In this document: piece after piece, positions 29,433 through 38,598 of the stretch
Numbering within the stretch: position 1 is the stretch's first letter
Layout of the letters: the number at the start of each line of letters is the position of its first letter
Assembly (NCBI GenBank): GCA_035493955.1
Contig: DATJHI010000006.1
Coordinates: 124,001-188,000, forward strand
DNA length: 64,000 bases
Direction: 5' to 3'
From: NCED01 sp035493955
Lineage (GTDB): Bacteria; Pseudomonadota; Alphaproteobacteria; Caulobacterales; Caulobacteraceae
Notes under the pieces: model-generated
What the model was told of the DNA's origin: nothing
Seen by the model: only the letters and a program-made list of their open reading frames with translations
Databases searched by the model: none
Made by a program: the position numbers and the translations under genes

Positions 29433-30659
29433 TCACTGCATCGCGAAGCGCGACTCCTGGGCGAAGTAGTCGTCGATGGCCTGGCTGACGCCTTCCATCA
29501 GGTCGCGCCGGTGGTCGGGGTCGGCCAGGGCGCGCTCGTCCTCGGCATTGGTGACGAAGCCCATCTCCAGCAGCACCGCCGGCACGTCGGGGGCCAGGAG
29601 CACCATGTAGCCCGCGTCCCGGTGGCTGCGCTGCAAGAGCGGGGTGCGGTCGCCGATCCGGTGCAGCAGAGTCTCGGCGAAGGTCGAGGACCGGTTGACG
29701 GTGCCGCGCTGGGTCAGGTCGAGCAGGATGCGGTTCACCGACTCGTCCGCGCCCGGCAGGGCGACGTCGACGAAGCCGTCGCGGTCGAAGGCCCTGCGGG
29801 CGGCGCGGTCCGCGCCCTTCTCGGACAGGGTGTAGACGGTGGCGCCCCGGATCGAGGGGTCCGACTGGGAATCGGCGTGGAGGGAGATGAACAGGTCGGC
29901 GTTGGCGCGCCGGGCGATCTGCACCCGCCGCTCCAGGGGGACGAACACGTCGGTGTCGCGGGTCAGAACCACGCGATAGCGTCCGGACCGTTCCAGCCGG
30001 TCGCGAAGGGCGCGGGCGGCGGCCAGGGTCAGATCCTTTTCACGGTTGTCCGCGCCCAGGGCGCCGGGGTCCTTGCCCCCGTGGCCCGCGTCGATGACCA
30101 CCACCTTCTTCGAGGGGACCAGCGGCTGCAGCGGCGCCTTGACCTTCTGGGGCCGGGGCGTCTGCGAGGCGGCGGCGACCGCCCCCGGAACCGCGGCGTC
30201 GGACGCGTCCAGCCCGTCCTCCGACAGGTCGATCACATAGCGGTAGACCGACACCCCGTCGCCGGGCGCCAGCAGGAAGCGGCGCTTGATCACCGCGGCG
30301 CGGACCAGGTCGAGCTTGATGCGGGCGCCGCCGGAGGCCTCCTCGACGCTCCAACCCTTCACCAGGCCGGCGCCCTGGCCCTGCATGCCGCCGGGCGCGC
30401 CGACCTGTGGCAGGGCCACGACCACGCTGCGGGCGGTGGTCTCCTTGGCGAGAAGCCGGCCCTGCACCGAGCGGTCCAGTTCGACCACGATACGGGTCTG
30501 ATGGGCGTCCCCGCCCAGGCGCACCTTGAGCACGCCGGCCCCGCCGTCATCCTGGGCCGCCGCGGCGGCGGCGACGCCCAGGCCCAGCACGGCGCAGGCG
30601 ACCACGACGCGCCCAGCCTTGCCGTTCAACCTGGCGATGAGCCCAGAACCCCAGCGCAT
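29433..30659 (-). CDS. amiC: N-acetylmuramoyl-L-alanine amidase with AMIN domain (AmiC-like)
   Basis: This periplasmic zinc amidase splits septal peptidoglycan for daughter-cell separation. Of 408 residues, the first 35 or so are a signal peptide (ending AAAAAAQ), 45-150 an AMIN localisation domain, and about 185-400 the Amidase_3 domain with zinc ligands in VIDAGHGGKDPG, the following REKDL, FISLHADSQ, and the catalytic Glu in LLEMGFVTN. It is divergent from rne. In Caulobacter a single AmiC acts with EnvC-like activators; none is in this window. Confidence 0.9.
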   Translation of the reverse strand: MRWGSGLIARLNGKAGRVVVACAVLGLGVAAAAAAQDDGGAGVLKVRLGGDAHQTRIVVELDRSVQGRLLAKETTARSVVVALPQVGAPGGMQGQGAGLVKGWSVEEASGGARIKLDLVRAAVIKRRFLLAPGDGVSVYRYVIDLSEDGLDASDAAVPGAVAAASQTPRPQKVKAPLQPLVPSKKVVVIDAGHGGKDPGALGADNREKDLTLAAARALRDRLERSGRYRVVLTRDTDVFVPLERRVQIARRANADLFISLHADSQSDPSIRGATVYTLSEKGADRAARRAFDRDGFVDVALPGADESVNRILLDLTQRGTVNRSSTFAETLLHRIGDRTPLLQRSHRDAGYMVLLAPDVPAVLLEMGFVTNAEDERALADPDHRRDLMEGVSQAIDDYFAQESRFAMQ

Positions 30660-31102
30660 CTCGCACCCGAAACCGAATCCCTTAGCCCTTCTTTGTGCCC
30701 GTTCGGCGTAGCCAAAGGGTTAACCGCGTGGAAAGACTTGGGCTTGGCGGCGTCCGCGAAGACCTATCGCCGGTCGCGCCGCTTTCTTTTTCCGTTGCAG
30801 TGTTGCAAAGTCGCCCGGCGCGAGAGCTGCGCCTCTTTTTCCGAGGCGCAAGGCCTGCGCGCAGCCGCGCCGTCCCTGATTCAAAGAGGGCGGCGCACCC
30901 GCCGATTCGCGTCGCTCAAAGGCGCGCAAGGACAGACCCATGGGCCACGTCGCCTACGTCCCCTGTCGCTCAACCCCTGCGTGGCGCCCGTCGCCGCGCA
31001 CCGCTGGCGTCGCCGCCGGCTGCGACCGGACTTGCGACGAAGCCCCTCACAGACGGCCCCCGACACCCTCGCGGTTCGGCGCGCGCCGTGGAGCATCGTT
31101 TT
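30660..31102. other. 443-base divergent region and long rne leader
   Basis: No gene is supported, although several frames are open. It separates amiC and rne and must contain both promoters. Toward rne there is a perfect hairpin TGCGCCTC-TTTTTCC-GAGGCGCA (30828-30850) with a T-rich loop. A long leader is what is seen at rne in E. coli, where RNase E controls its own mRNA through leader hairpins. Confidence 0.5.
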
Positions 31103-33832
31103 ATGACCAAAAGAATGTTGATCGACGCCGCCCACGCGGAAGAGACGCGTGTGGTGGTGGTGGACGGACACCGTATCGAGGAGCTTGATTTCGAGCACCA
31201 GTCCCGCAAGCAGCTGCGGGGCAATATCTATCTGGCGAAGGTCACCCGCGTCGAACCCAGCCTGCAGGCTGCGTTCGTGGAGTACGGCGGCAATCGCCAC
31301 GGATTCCTCGCCTTCAACGAAATCCACCCCGACTACTACCAGATCCCCATCGCCGACCGCGAAGCGCTCATGCGCGAAGAGGCCGAGGCCGAGGCCGAGG
31401 ATCACCACCATCACAGCGAGCGCGGCGGGCGCGGCGCCAAGGCCGCCGCCGACCACGACGGCGAGGACGGCGAGGACGGCGACGAGACCGAAGCCAACGG
31501 CGTGATCGACGACGACGACGACGTCATCGAGGAACAATTGGAGCGCCGCCGCCGCCGGTTGATGCGCCGCTACAAGATCCAGGAAGTGATCAAGCGCCGG
31601 CAGATCATGCTGGTGCAGGTCGTCAAGGAGGAGCGCGGCAACAAGGGCGCGGCCCTGACCAGCTACCTGTCCCTGGCCGGCCGCTACTGCGTGCTGATGC
31701 CCAACACCGCCCGCGGCGGCGGCATCAGCCGCAAGATCACCCAGGCCACCGACCGCAAGCGGCTGAAGTCCGCCGCCCAGAGCCTGGACGTGCCGCACGG
31801 CATGGGGCTGATCATCCGCACCGCCGGCGCGGCGCGGACCAAGGCCGAGATCAAGCGGGACTACGAATATCTGCTGCGCCTGTGGGAGACGATCCGCGAG
31901 GCGACGCTGAAATCCATCGCCCCGGCGCTGATCTACGAGGAGGAAGACCTCGTCAAACGCGCCATCCGGGACATGTTCGACAAGGACGTCGAGGGAGTCT
32001 GGGTGGAGGGCGAGGCCGGCTACCGCGAGGCGCGCGACTTCATGCGCATGATCATGCCGAGCCAGGCCAAGAAGATTCAGCTCTACAAGGAGCCGATGCC
32101 GCTGTTCGTGAAACACGGCGTCGAGGACCAGCTGGCCCAGATCCACTCGCCCAACGTGCCGCTGAGGTCCGGGGGCTATCTGGTCATCAACCAGACCGAG
32201 GCCCTGGTCGCCATCGACGTCAACTCGGGCAAGGCGACCCGCGAACGCAACATCGAAGCCACCGCGCTGAAGACCAATATGGAGGCGGCCGAAGAATCCG
32301 CCCGCCAGCTGCGCCTGCGCGACCTCGCCGGCCTGGTGGTCATCGACTTCATCGACATGGACGAGTCGAAGAACAATCGCGCGGTCGAGAAGAAGCTGAA
32401 GGATTGCCTGAAGGACGACCGCGCCCGGGTGCAGATGGGCAAGATCTCCTCCTTCGGCCTGATGGAGATCAGCCGCCAGCGCAGACGCCTGGGCGTGCTG
32501 GAAGGCGCGACCCATGTCTGCGAGCACTGCCAGGGCCAGGGCCGGATCCGCTCGGTGGAATCCAGCGCGCTCGGCGCCCTGCGCGCCATCGAGATCGAGT
32601 CCGCCAAGGGCGGGCCCGGCGCGATCACCGTGCGCATGTCGACCGCGGTCGGCCTCTATGTCCTGAACGAGAAGCGGGCCTATCTGACCCGGCTCGAACA
32701 GGCGCAAGGGCTGACGGTCACCATCGTCACCGACGAAAAGCTGGCTCCGGCCGAGTACGAGATCGTCCGCACCGCCACCCATGAGGGCCGGCCGCGGCAG
32801 GTCGAGGACTACGCGCCCCAACCGGAGGCCTTCATCGAGGCGGTCGAGGACATCGTCGACGAGGACGAGGACGAAGAAGAGGACGACGACGAGGCCGAGG
32901 CCTCCGACGGCGGCCGGCGCCCGCGGGCCGAAACCGAGTCCGGGACCGGCTCGCGCAACGGCAAACGCCGGCGCCGCCGCCGCGGCCGCCGCGACGAGGG
33001 CGACCGTCCGCCGGGCGATCGGTCGCCGCGTCCGTTGGAGGCCGGAGCCGCCACGGGCGAGGACGACTCCGAGGAGGACGAGGACGAACCGCGCCGCGTC
33101 GGGGAAACCGCCGCGGAAAGCTCCTCCCGCCGCCGCCGTCGTCGCGGTCGGCGCGGCGGACGGCGCATGCGCGAGGACGGCCCCGCCGTCGCCGCCGATC
33201 CCTTCAGCTGGGTCCATCCCCACGCCGGGACCGACGAACCGATCCACGACGAGGACCCCTACGTCTGGCGCGACCCGCACAGCCAGCGGCTGCGCACCAT
33301 CACGCCGCCTCAACGTCGCTCCGATCCGGCTCGAATCCCTGCGGCGGCCGCGGCCGCCCCTGCGCCCTCGACCCCGTCGCGGCCTGACCCTTACGCCTGG
33401 ACGGCGCCGACCGAGTCCATGCCTGCGCCGGAACCGGTGATCGAGGCCGCGCCGGCCCCGACCGCCCCGGTCGAGGCCGAAGCGGTCGCCGAGGCCAAGC
33501 CCAAGCGGAGCCGCGCCTCGCGCAAGGCCCCCGCCGGCGCTCCGACCGGCCGCAGTCGCGGCAAGGCCGCCCCGCCCGCGGACGAACCGGCGGCACCTGA
33601 CATGCCGGCCCCCGCCCCGGCCATCGAGCCCGTCGCCGCGGCGCCTGAACCGGCTCCGCCTCCCGCAAGGGCCCCGCGGGCGGTCAAGGCCGTCGCCCCG
33701 CCGGCGCCGGCGCCGGAACCTGTCCCCCCGGCTCCTGAACCCGCCGTCGTGGCGGCGCCGGTGCGGGAACCTGACCCTGCGGAGATCTCCACGCCCCCGG
33801 CCGCGCCGCGGCGCGGCTGGTGGCGCCGTTGA
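31103..33832 (+). CDS. rne: Ribonuclease E
   Basis: RNase E is the main endoribonuclease of mRNA decay and rRNA processing and scaffold of the degradosome. The 909-residue protein starts at the ATG before TKRMLIDAAH. The S1 domain (from about 37) is split by an acidic, His-containing insert (about 90-150). The DNase-I-like catalytic part has the metal Asp residues in AIDVNSGKATRERN and VVIDFIDMDES, and the zinc-link Cys pair in CEHCQGQG (about 473-480). The second half is disordered: acidic runs, Arg-rich blocks and a Pro/Ala tail, ending in PRRGWWRR, the PNPase-binding motif known from Caulobacter. Such charge blocks drive BR-body condensates there. Confidence 0.96.
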   Translation: MTKRMLIDAAHAEETRVVVVDGHRIEELDFEHQSRKQLRGNIYLAKVTRVEPSLQAAFVEYGGNRHGFLAFNEIHPDYYQIPIADREALMREEAEAEAEDHHHHSERGGRGAKAAADHDGEDGEDGDETEANGVIDDDDDVIEEQLERRRRRLMRRYKIQEVIKRRQIMLVQVVKEERGNKGAALTSYLSLAGRYCVLMPNTARGGGISRKITQATDRKRLKSAAQSLDVPHGMGLIIRTAGAARTKAEIKRDYEYLLRLWETIREATLKSIAPALIYEEEDLVKRAIRDMFDKDVEGVWVEGEAGYREARDFMRMIMPSQAKKIQLYKEPMPLFVKHGVEDQLAQIHSPNVPLRSGGYLVINQTEALVAIDVNSGKATRERNIEATALKTNMEAAEESARQLRLRDLAGLVVIDFIDMDESKNNRAVEKKLKDCLKDDRARVQMGKISSFGLMEISRQRRRLGVLEGATHVCEHCQGQGRIRSVESSALGALRAIEIESAKGGPGAITVRMSTAVGLYVLNEKRAYLTRLEQAQGLTVTIVTDEKLAPAEYEIVRTATHEGRPRQVEDYAPQPEAFIEAVEDIVDEDEDEEEDDDEAEASDGGRRPRAETESGTGSRNGKRRRRRRGRRDEGDRPPGDRSPRPLEAGAATGEDDSEEDEDEPRRVGETAAESSSRRRRRRGRRGGRRMREDGPAVAADPFSWVHPHAGTDEPIHDEDPYVWRDPHSQRLRTITPPQRRSDPARIPAAAAAAPAPSTPSRPDPYAWTAPTESMPAPEPVIEAAPAPTAPVEAEAVAEAKPKRSRASRKAPAGAPTGRSRGKAAPPADEPAAPDMPAPAPAIEPVAAAPEPAPPPARAPRAVKAVAPPAPAPEPVPPAPEPAVVAAPVREPDPAEISTPPAAPRRGWWRR

Positions 33833-33906
33833 CGATAAGGGACTAGTCTGACCGATGGGGCGTGGGAGTTCCGGTGAGAACCGGACCTCCCACGGGCGAG
33901 CTGGGG

Positions 33907-35346
33907 ATGGATCAGGAGCGATTGCCCCCTATGGATTGCTTGGCCTCCCCTCGCCCTTCCGAGGATCGTCGCCGCCGACCGCTCGCCCGGAGCGCGCTCG
34001 CCCTCATGCTGGCCTGCGCGGCCTCCGTCGTCTTCGCCCCCATCGCCCGCGCCCAGGGCGAAAGCCTGGTCCGCGACACCGAGATCGAGGCGATCCTGCA
34101 CGAGGAGGCCGACCCGGTGTTCAAGGCCGCCGGCCTGAACCCGAGGGACGTCAAGCTTCACCTGGTGGGCCAGAACATCCTGCAGGCGGCGGCGACGCCC
34201 GGGCAGAACATGCTGATCTATACGGGCCTGATCCAGGAGACCAAGAACCCCAACCAGCTGATCGGGGTCATCGCCCACGAAACCGGCCACATCGCCGGCG
34301 GCCACATGGTCCGCTCTGGCGAGATGGAGAAGGCCGGGCTGAAGCCGTTCCTCCTGACCATGGGGCTGGGCATATTGGCCGCCGCCGCCGGCGCGCCGGA
34401 CGCCGCGGCGGTGCTGATGGGCAGCGCCAGCCAGTTCGGGACCCTGGGCATGCTCGGCTATTCCCGCGAACAGGAAGCCCGCGCCGACCAGGCGGCGATC
34501 ACCTATCTGCAGAAGGCGAACATCTCGTCCAAAGGCCTCGTCGATTTCTTCGACAACTTCCGCTACGAGGAGGTGTTCTCCGAGGCCCGCCGGTTCCCGT
34601 TCTTCCAGAGCCACCCGATCTCCTCCGAACGGATCGAGCTGCTGCGCCGCCGTGCCGAGGAGCAGCCCGCCTACGACAAGGTCGACAGCCCCGAGGCCCT
34701 GGCCAAGCACGCGATCATGAAGGCCAAGCTCGACGCCTTCATGAATCCGCCGGGACTGACCCTGGCCAAATACAAGGAAAGCGACACCGGCTATCCGGCC
34801 CGCTACGCCCGGGCCATCGCCCACTACAAGGCGCTCGACACCGCCCTGGCGATCCGGGACATCGACGCCCTCCTGGTCGATCAGCCGACCAACCCGTACC
34901 TCTGGGAGCTGAAGGGCCAGGTGCTGTTCGAATCCGGTCGGCCGAAGGAGGCCGAGGCCCCGCACCGCCGGTCGGTGGAGCTGATGCCGGACGCGCCGCT
35001 GCTGCGGGTCAACCTGGCCCAGACCCTGATCGCCCAGAACGACAAGGCCAAGACCGACGACGCCATCAACGTCCTGGAGGGCGCCCTGGCGGTGGAGGGC
35101 GACAACACCTTCGCCTGGCGGCTGATGGCCCAGGCCCGCGATTCCAAGGGCGAGAACGGCGCCGCGCGCCTGGCCGCGGCGGAGGAGCACTTCTCGGTCG
35201 GCGACATGACCCAGGCGCGGATCTTCGCCATGCGCGCCCGCGAGCTCCTGCCCAAGAACACCCCCGAGTGGCGCCGGGCCACCGACATCGTCCTGGTCGC
35301 CGAACCCAGCAAGGACGACCTGAAGGCCATCGGCGGGAACGGCTGA
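33907..35346 (+). CDS. Periplasmic M48-family metalloprotease with TPR-like tail (BepA-like)
   Basis: This zinc protease probably helps quality control of outer-membrane proteins, as BepA does. The 479-residue protein has a long N-terminal signal (hydrophobic ALALMLACAASVVFAP, cleavage near ARAQG), the zinc motif HETGH (about 125-129), the third ligand in YSREQEARADQ, and TPR-like helical repeats in the C-terminal half (about 280-470). Start is uncertain: I use the ATG preceded by GAGCTGGGG; others lie 45 bases before and 24 after. It follows rne by 74 bases and may be cotranscribed with the DsbA-like gene downstream. Confidence 0.87.
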   Translation: MDQERLPPMDCLASPRPSEDRRRRPLARSALALMLACAASVVFAPIARAQGESLVRDTEIEAILHEEADPVFKAAGLNPRDVKLHLVGQNILQAAATPGQNMLIYTGLIQETKNPNQLIGVIAHETGHIAGGHMVRSGEMEKAGLKPFLLTMGLGILAAAAGAPDAAAVLMGSASQFGTLGMLGYSREQEARADQAAITYLQKANISSKGLVDFFDNFRYEEVFSEARRFPFFQSHPISSERIELLRRRAEEQPAYDKVDSPEALAKHAIMKAKLDAFMNPPGLTLAKYKESDTGYPARYARAIAHYKALDTALAIRDIDALLVDQPTNPYLWELKGQVLFESGRPKEAEAPHRRSVELMPDAPLLRVNLAQTLIAQNDKAKTDDAINVLEGALAVEGDNTFAWRLMAQARDSKGENGAARLAAAEEHFSVGDMTQARIFAMRARELLPKNTPEWRRATDIVLVAEPSKDDLKAIGGNG

Positions 35347-35429
35347 AACCGGCCCGCGCGAGGGCGAGGGCGGGCGACCGGGGGATTTTGACGCCTTGAA
35401 CATGCCGCAGCCATGCGGTTTGTAGCGGC

Positions 35430-36161
35430 ATGCGCCTTATCCCAGCCTTCGGCCTGATCGCCGCCCTCGTCCTCGCCACCGCCGCCTGCGGCCAGACCGG
35501 TCCGGCCAAGTCGGCCCAGGCGGTCGGCGGCGACCAGATCCGCGCCTATATCCTCGAGCACCCGGAGATCATCGAGGAGGCGATGGGCAAGCTCCAGGCC
35601 AAGCGCCAGGCCGACGCCGACGCCCAGCTGCGCGTGGCCCTGGCGCAGAACCGAAGCAAGATCGACCGCGATCCGCGCGACTTCGTCGCCGGCAATCCCG
35701 ACGGCAAGATCACGGTGGTCGAGTTCTTCGACTACCGCTGCCCCTACTGCAAGGCGGCCCTGCCGGAGATCCAGAAGCTGGTGGCGACCAACAAGGATGT
35801 CCGCTTCGTGCTGAAGGAATTCCCCATCCTGTCGCAGGAATCCGAGAGCGCCGCCCGCGCGGCCATCGCCGCCAAGGCGCAAGGCAAATACTGGCCGGTG
35901 CACCAGGCCCTGCTGGCCGAGAAGAACCTCGACGACGCCGCGATCGAACGCATTCTGAAGGCCAACGGCGTCGACATGGCGAAGGCCAAGGCCGACGCGG
36001 TGCTGAAGTCGACCACCGCCCAGATCGAGGAGACCCACGCCCTGGCCAAGGCCAGCGGCGTCACCGGCACCCCCGCCTTCGTCATCGGCGACAAGATGAT
36101 CTCCGGCTGGGTCCCCGCCGAAGTGCAGGCGGGCATCGCGGCGGCGCGCAAGGCGGGCTGA
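35430..36161 (+). CDS. DsbA-family thiol oxidoreductase, lipoprotein-like
   Basis: This periplasmic disulfide oxidoreductase or isomerase has 243 residues. The N-terminus is a lipoprotein-type signal (LVLATAACGQ, Cys near 21), then a helical dimerisation-like region (to about 85) and a DsbA/Com1-type thioredoxin fold with the active site CPYC (about 104-107) in FFDYRCPYCK, and the cis-Pro loop in GVTGTPAFVIGD. It lies 83 bases after the M48 protease on the same strand. Confidence 0.87.
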   Translation: MRLIPAFGLIAALVLATAACGQTGPAKSAQAVGGDQIRAYILEHPEIIEEAMGKLQAKRQADADAQLRVALAQNRSKIDRDPRDFVAGNPDGKITVVEFFDYRCPYCKAALPEIQKLVATNKDVRFVLKEFPILSQESESAARAAIAAKAQGKYWPVHQALLAEKNLDDAAIERILKANGVDMAKAKADAVLKSTTAQIEETHALAKASGVTGTPAFVIGDKMISGWVPAEVQAGIAAARKAG

Positions 36162-36186
36162 TCCGCGCGGGCTGCGCCTTCGCCGG

Positions 36187-36996
36187 TCAGCCGTGGACGA
36201 TCTGGAACAGGGTCAGGGCGATCTCGGTCAGGATCAGCCCGACCACGATGGTCTCCAGCCGCAGCGACCGCTGGGTGTCGATCAGGTCGGTCAGCACGGT
36301 GACGGTCTCCCCGATCAGGTCCAGCTTGCGGGCCAGGGTCTCGGCGCGCTCGACCAGCTCGTATTCGTCCTCCAGCCGCGCGTAGAGCCGTTCCAGGTCC
36401 GGCCGGTCCCAGAGGATGTCCGGCTTTTCCCGCACGGCCACCCGCTCCACCAGCCGGTGCTGGACCAGAAGGGCCGCGCCGATGAGGCGGATCATGTCGC
36501 GCCGTCCGCCCGGACTGCGCCCGGCCGAGGCCAGCTGACGCGCCCAGGGTTCGACCGTCTCGAACACCTTGGCCACCTGGCGCTCGTCCTGGGCCAGGGC
36601 GGCGCTCTTGGCCAGGGCGTCGGCGACCACCAGCAACTTGTCCGGCGCCGGGGCGCCGATGCGGACCACGCCGTCGGGCCCGACCCCCTCGTCCTGGTCG
36701 TCGCGGGCCGCGAGCTGGATGGTCTCCTCTTCCCGTGCGGCCAGGGGGCCCTGCACCCGGGACAGAATGCCCTTCAGCACCTCGTCCTCGGCGATGGGAT
36801 CGAGACCGATGGTCACCACCACCCCATAGCGGAACACCACCACCAGCCCGGCCGAGACCCGGAACGACAGGGGCGAGGTCGAGAGGGCGTCCCGGCGCTC
36901 CAGCCCGGCGGTATCGATCCGCTCGCCCACCACCAGGGCGCGCGCGGTCAGGATGGGCGGCGGCGGGACCGAGGGGCCTGGATCGGGGGAGCCCAT
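36187..36996 (-). CDS. RMD1/YagE-family protein (DUF155) with C-terminal membrane anchor
   Basis: The 269-residue product is of the RMD1/RMND1 type, whose mitochondrial members affect translation; the bacterial role is unknown. The beta-rich N-terminal half contains FRYGVVVTIGLDPIAEDEVL, and the C-terminal half is helical with WDRPDLERLYARLEDEYEL-RAETLARKLD, followed by a single membrane segment (about 245-266, TIVVGLILTEIALTLFQIV). That order is diagnostic for DUF155. It is convergent with the DsbA-like gene (25 bases) and may be cotranscribed with thiS-thiG upstream. Confidence 0.8.
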   Translation of the reverse strand: MGSPDPGPSVPPPPILTARALVVGERIDTAGLERRDALSTSPLSFRVSAGLVVVFRYGVVVTIGLDPIAEDEVLKGILSRVQGPLAAREEETIQLAARDDQDEGVGPDGVVRIGAPAPDKLLVVADALAKSAALAQDERQVAKVFETVEPWARQLASAGRSPGGRRDMIRLIGAALLVQHRLVERVAVREKPDILWDRPDLERLYARLEDEYELVERAETLARKLDLIGETVTVLTDLIDTQRSLRLETIVVGLILTEIALTLFQIVHG

Positions 36997-37039
36997 TCGT
37001 ACAGCCTCCGTTCAGGAATGGCCGCCGAAACGGGGGCGG

Positions 37040-37843
37040 CTAGATCAGTCCCGCCAGCGGGCTCGACGGGTCGGCGTACATCTTCCTGGCCATCCGCCCG
37101 GCCAGATAGGCTTCCCGCCCGGCGATGACCGCGTGCTTCATCGCCCGGGCCATGCGGATCGGATCCCCGGCCCCGGCGATGGCGGTGTTCATCAGCACCG
37201 CGTCGCAACCGAGCTCCATGGCGATGGTCGCGTCGGAGGCCGTGCCCACGCCGGCGTCGACCAGCACCGGCACCTTGGCCTGTTCCACGATCAGGCGGAT
37301 GTTGACGCGGTTCTGGATTCCCAGGCCCGAGCCGATGGGCGCCGCCGCGGGCATGATCGCCACCGCACCGGCGTCCTCCAGCCGTTTGGCGAAGACCACG
37401 TCGTCGGTGCAGTAGACCATGACGTCGAAGCCCTCGGCGGTCAGCATCTCCAGCGCCCGCAGGGTCTCGACCATGTCCGGATAGAGGTGGGAGGTGTTGG
37501 ACAGCACCTCCAGCTTCACCAGGGTCCACCCCCCCGCTTCCCGCGCCAGCCTGAGGGTGCGCACGGCCTCCTCGCCGGTGAAGCAGCCGGCGGTGTTGGG
37601 CAGGTAGGTGAAGCGGTCCGGCTTCACATGGTCGACCAGCATCGGCTGGCTCGGATCCGACAGGTTCACCCGGCGCAGGGCCACGGTGACGATCTCCGCG
37701 CCGGCCGCCTCGGCGGCGGCGGCGTTGAGGGCGTAGTCCTTGTACTTGCCGGTGCCGACGATCAGCCGGGAGGTGAAGGTCCGCCCGGCCACGGTCCACA
37801 GGTCCAGGGCGGCCGCGTCGGTGGTTTGAACCGGAGCGTTCAT
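37040..37843 (-). CDS. thiG: Thiazole synthase ThiG
   Basis: ThiG forms the thiazole ring of thiamine from DXP, dehydroglycine and ThiS thiocarboxylate. The 267-residue TIM-barrel has RLIVGTGKYKD, the Schiff-base Lys in LVKLEVLS, AIMPAAAPIGSGLG and the phosphate loop VDAGVGTASDA. It follows thiS by six bases. No thiC, thiE or thiO gene and no obvious TPP riboswitch was seen next to it. Confidence 0.95.
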   Translation of the reverse strand: MNAPVQTTDAAALDLWTVAGRTFTSRLIVGTGKYKDYALNAAAAEAAGAEIVTVALRRVNLSDPSQPMLVDHVKPDRFTYLPNTAGCFTGEEAVRTLRLAREAGGWTLVKLEVLSNTSHLYPDMVETLRALEMLTAEGFDVMVYCTDDVVFAKRLEDAGAVAIMPAAAPIGSGLGIQNRVNIRLIVEQAKVPVLVDAGVGTASDATIAMELGCDAVLMNTAIAGAGDPIRMARAMKHAVIAGREAYLAGRMARKMYADPSSPLAGLI

Positions 37844-37849
37844 GGCTGC

Positions 37850-38050
37850 CTAGCCTCCCCCGATGAAGTGGACGATCTCGATTCGGTCGCCGTCGGCCAG
37901 CGCCGTCCGGGCGTAGAGCGAGCGGGGCACGATCTCCAGGTTGCGCTCGATCGCCACCTTGCGCGGATCCAGCCCCAGGCCCGTCACCAGGCCCGCCAGA
38001 TCGGCGGCTTCCTCGAGCTCGCGCGCCTCGCCGTTGATCACCAGTCGCAT
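37850..38050 (-). CDS. thiS: Sulfur carrier protein ThiS
   Basis: This 66-residue ubiquitin-like protein is activated as a thiocarboxylate on its C-terminal Gly and delivers sulfur for thiazole synthesis. It has the N-terminal MRLVINGEAREL strand, the RNLEIVPRSLYA segment and the C-terminus VHFIGGG. The sequence ends in three Gly, so the essential GG is present. It is divergent from aroQ by 62 bases. Confidence 0.92.
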   Translation of the reverse strand: MRLVINGEARELEEAADLAGLVTGLGLDPRKVAIERNLEIVPRSLYARTALADGDRIEIVHFIGGG

Positions 38051-38112
38051 CGCCTGCTTGTGACGCTTCGGCCGGGACGATACAAGTCCGCCTTCATTGC
38101 GGGCGGGGCCGA

Positions 38113-38586
38113 ATGCCGACGACCAAGCCGATCTTCGTGTTGAACGGGCCGAACCTGAACCTGCTGGGGACCCGCGAGCCGCACATCTACGGCTACGAAA
38201 CCCTGGCCGACGTCCAGGCCCTGTGCGAGGCCGAAGCGGCCAGACACGGCTGCACCCTGACGTTCCGCCAGTCCAACCACGAGGGCGTGCTGGTCGACTG
38301 GATCCAGGAGGCCCGGACGCAGGCCTGCGCCCTCGTGCTCAATCCGGGGGCCTACGGACACACCTCCGTCGCCATCCACGACGCCCTGAAGGCCCTCGAA
38401 GTTCCGGTGGTGGAGTGCCACCTGTCCAACCTGGCCAAGCGCGAACCTTTTCGCCATCACTCCTATGTGTCCTCGGCAGCCCGCGGCCTTGTCGCCGGGT
38501 TCGGGGCGATCAGCTATGAACTCGCCGTCACGGCGGCGGCGCGTCTGGCCCAGGCCGGACCTTCGCCCGCGACCGCCAAACCCTAA
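38113..38586 (+). CDS. aroQ: 3-dehydroquinate dehydratase, type II
   Basis: This shikimate-pathway enzyme converts 3-dehydroquinate to 3-dehydroshikimate. Its 157 residues show the family start FVLNGPNLNLLGTREP, the catalytic Tyr loop, the NPGAYGHTSVAI motif with active-site Asn and His, and VECHLSNLAKREPFRHHS. It is first of an aroQ-accB-accC run; the 12-base gap to accB indicates cotranscription. Confidence 0.95.
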   Translation: MPTTKPIFVLNGPNLNLLGTREPHIYGYETLADVQALCEAEAARHGCTLTFRQSNHEGVLVDWIQEARTQACALVLNPGAYGHTSVAIHDALKALEVPVVECHLSNLAKREPFRHHSYVSSAARGLVAGFGAISYELAVTAAARLAQAGPSPATAKP

Positions 38587-38598
38587 GGTTTTCCCTGA

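Noticed and set aside
30881..33313. Very long open frame (over 800 codons) antisense to rne
   Set aside because: High GC makes stops rare on the reverse strand; the composition (Ala/Val/Leu/His/Gln) is that of a shadow, and rne on the other strand has unmistakable motifs.
37844..38112. TPP riboswitch before thiS-thiG
   Set aside because: The 62-base gap to aroQ is too short for a THI element and the conserved CTGAGA core was not found.
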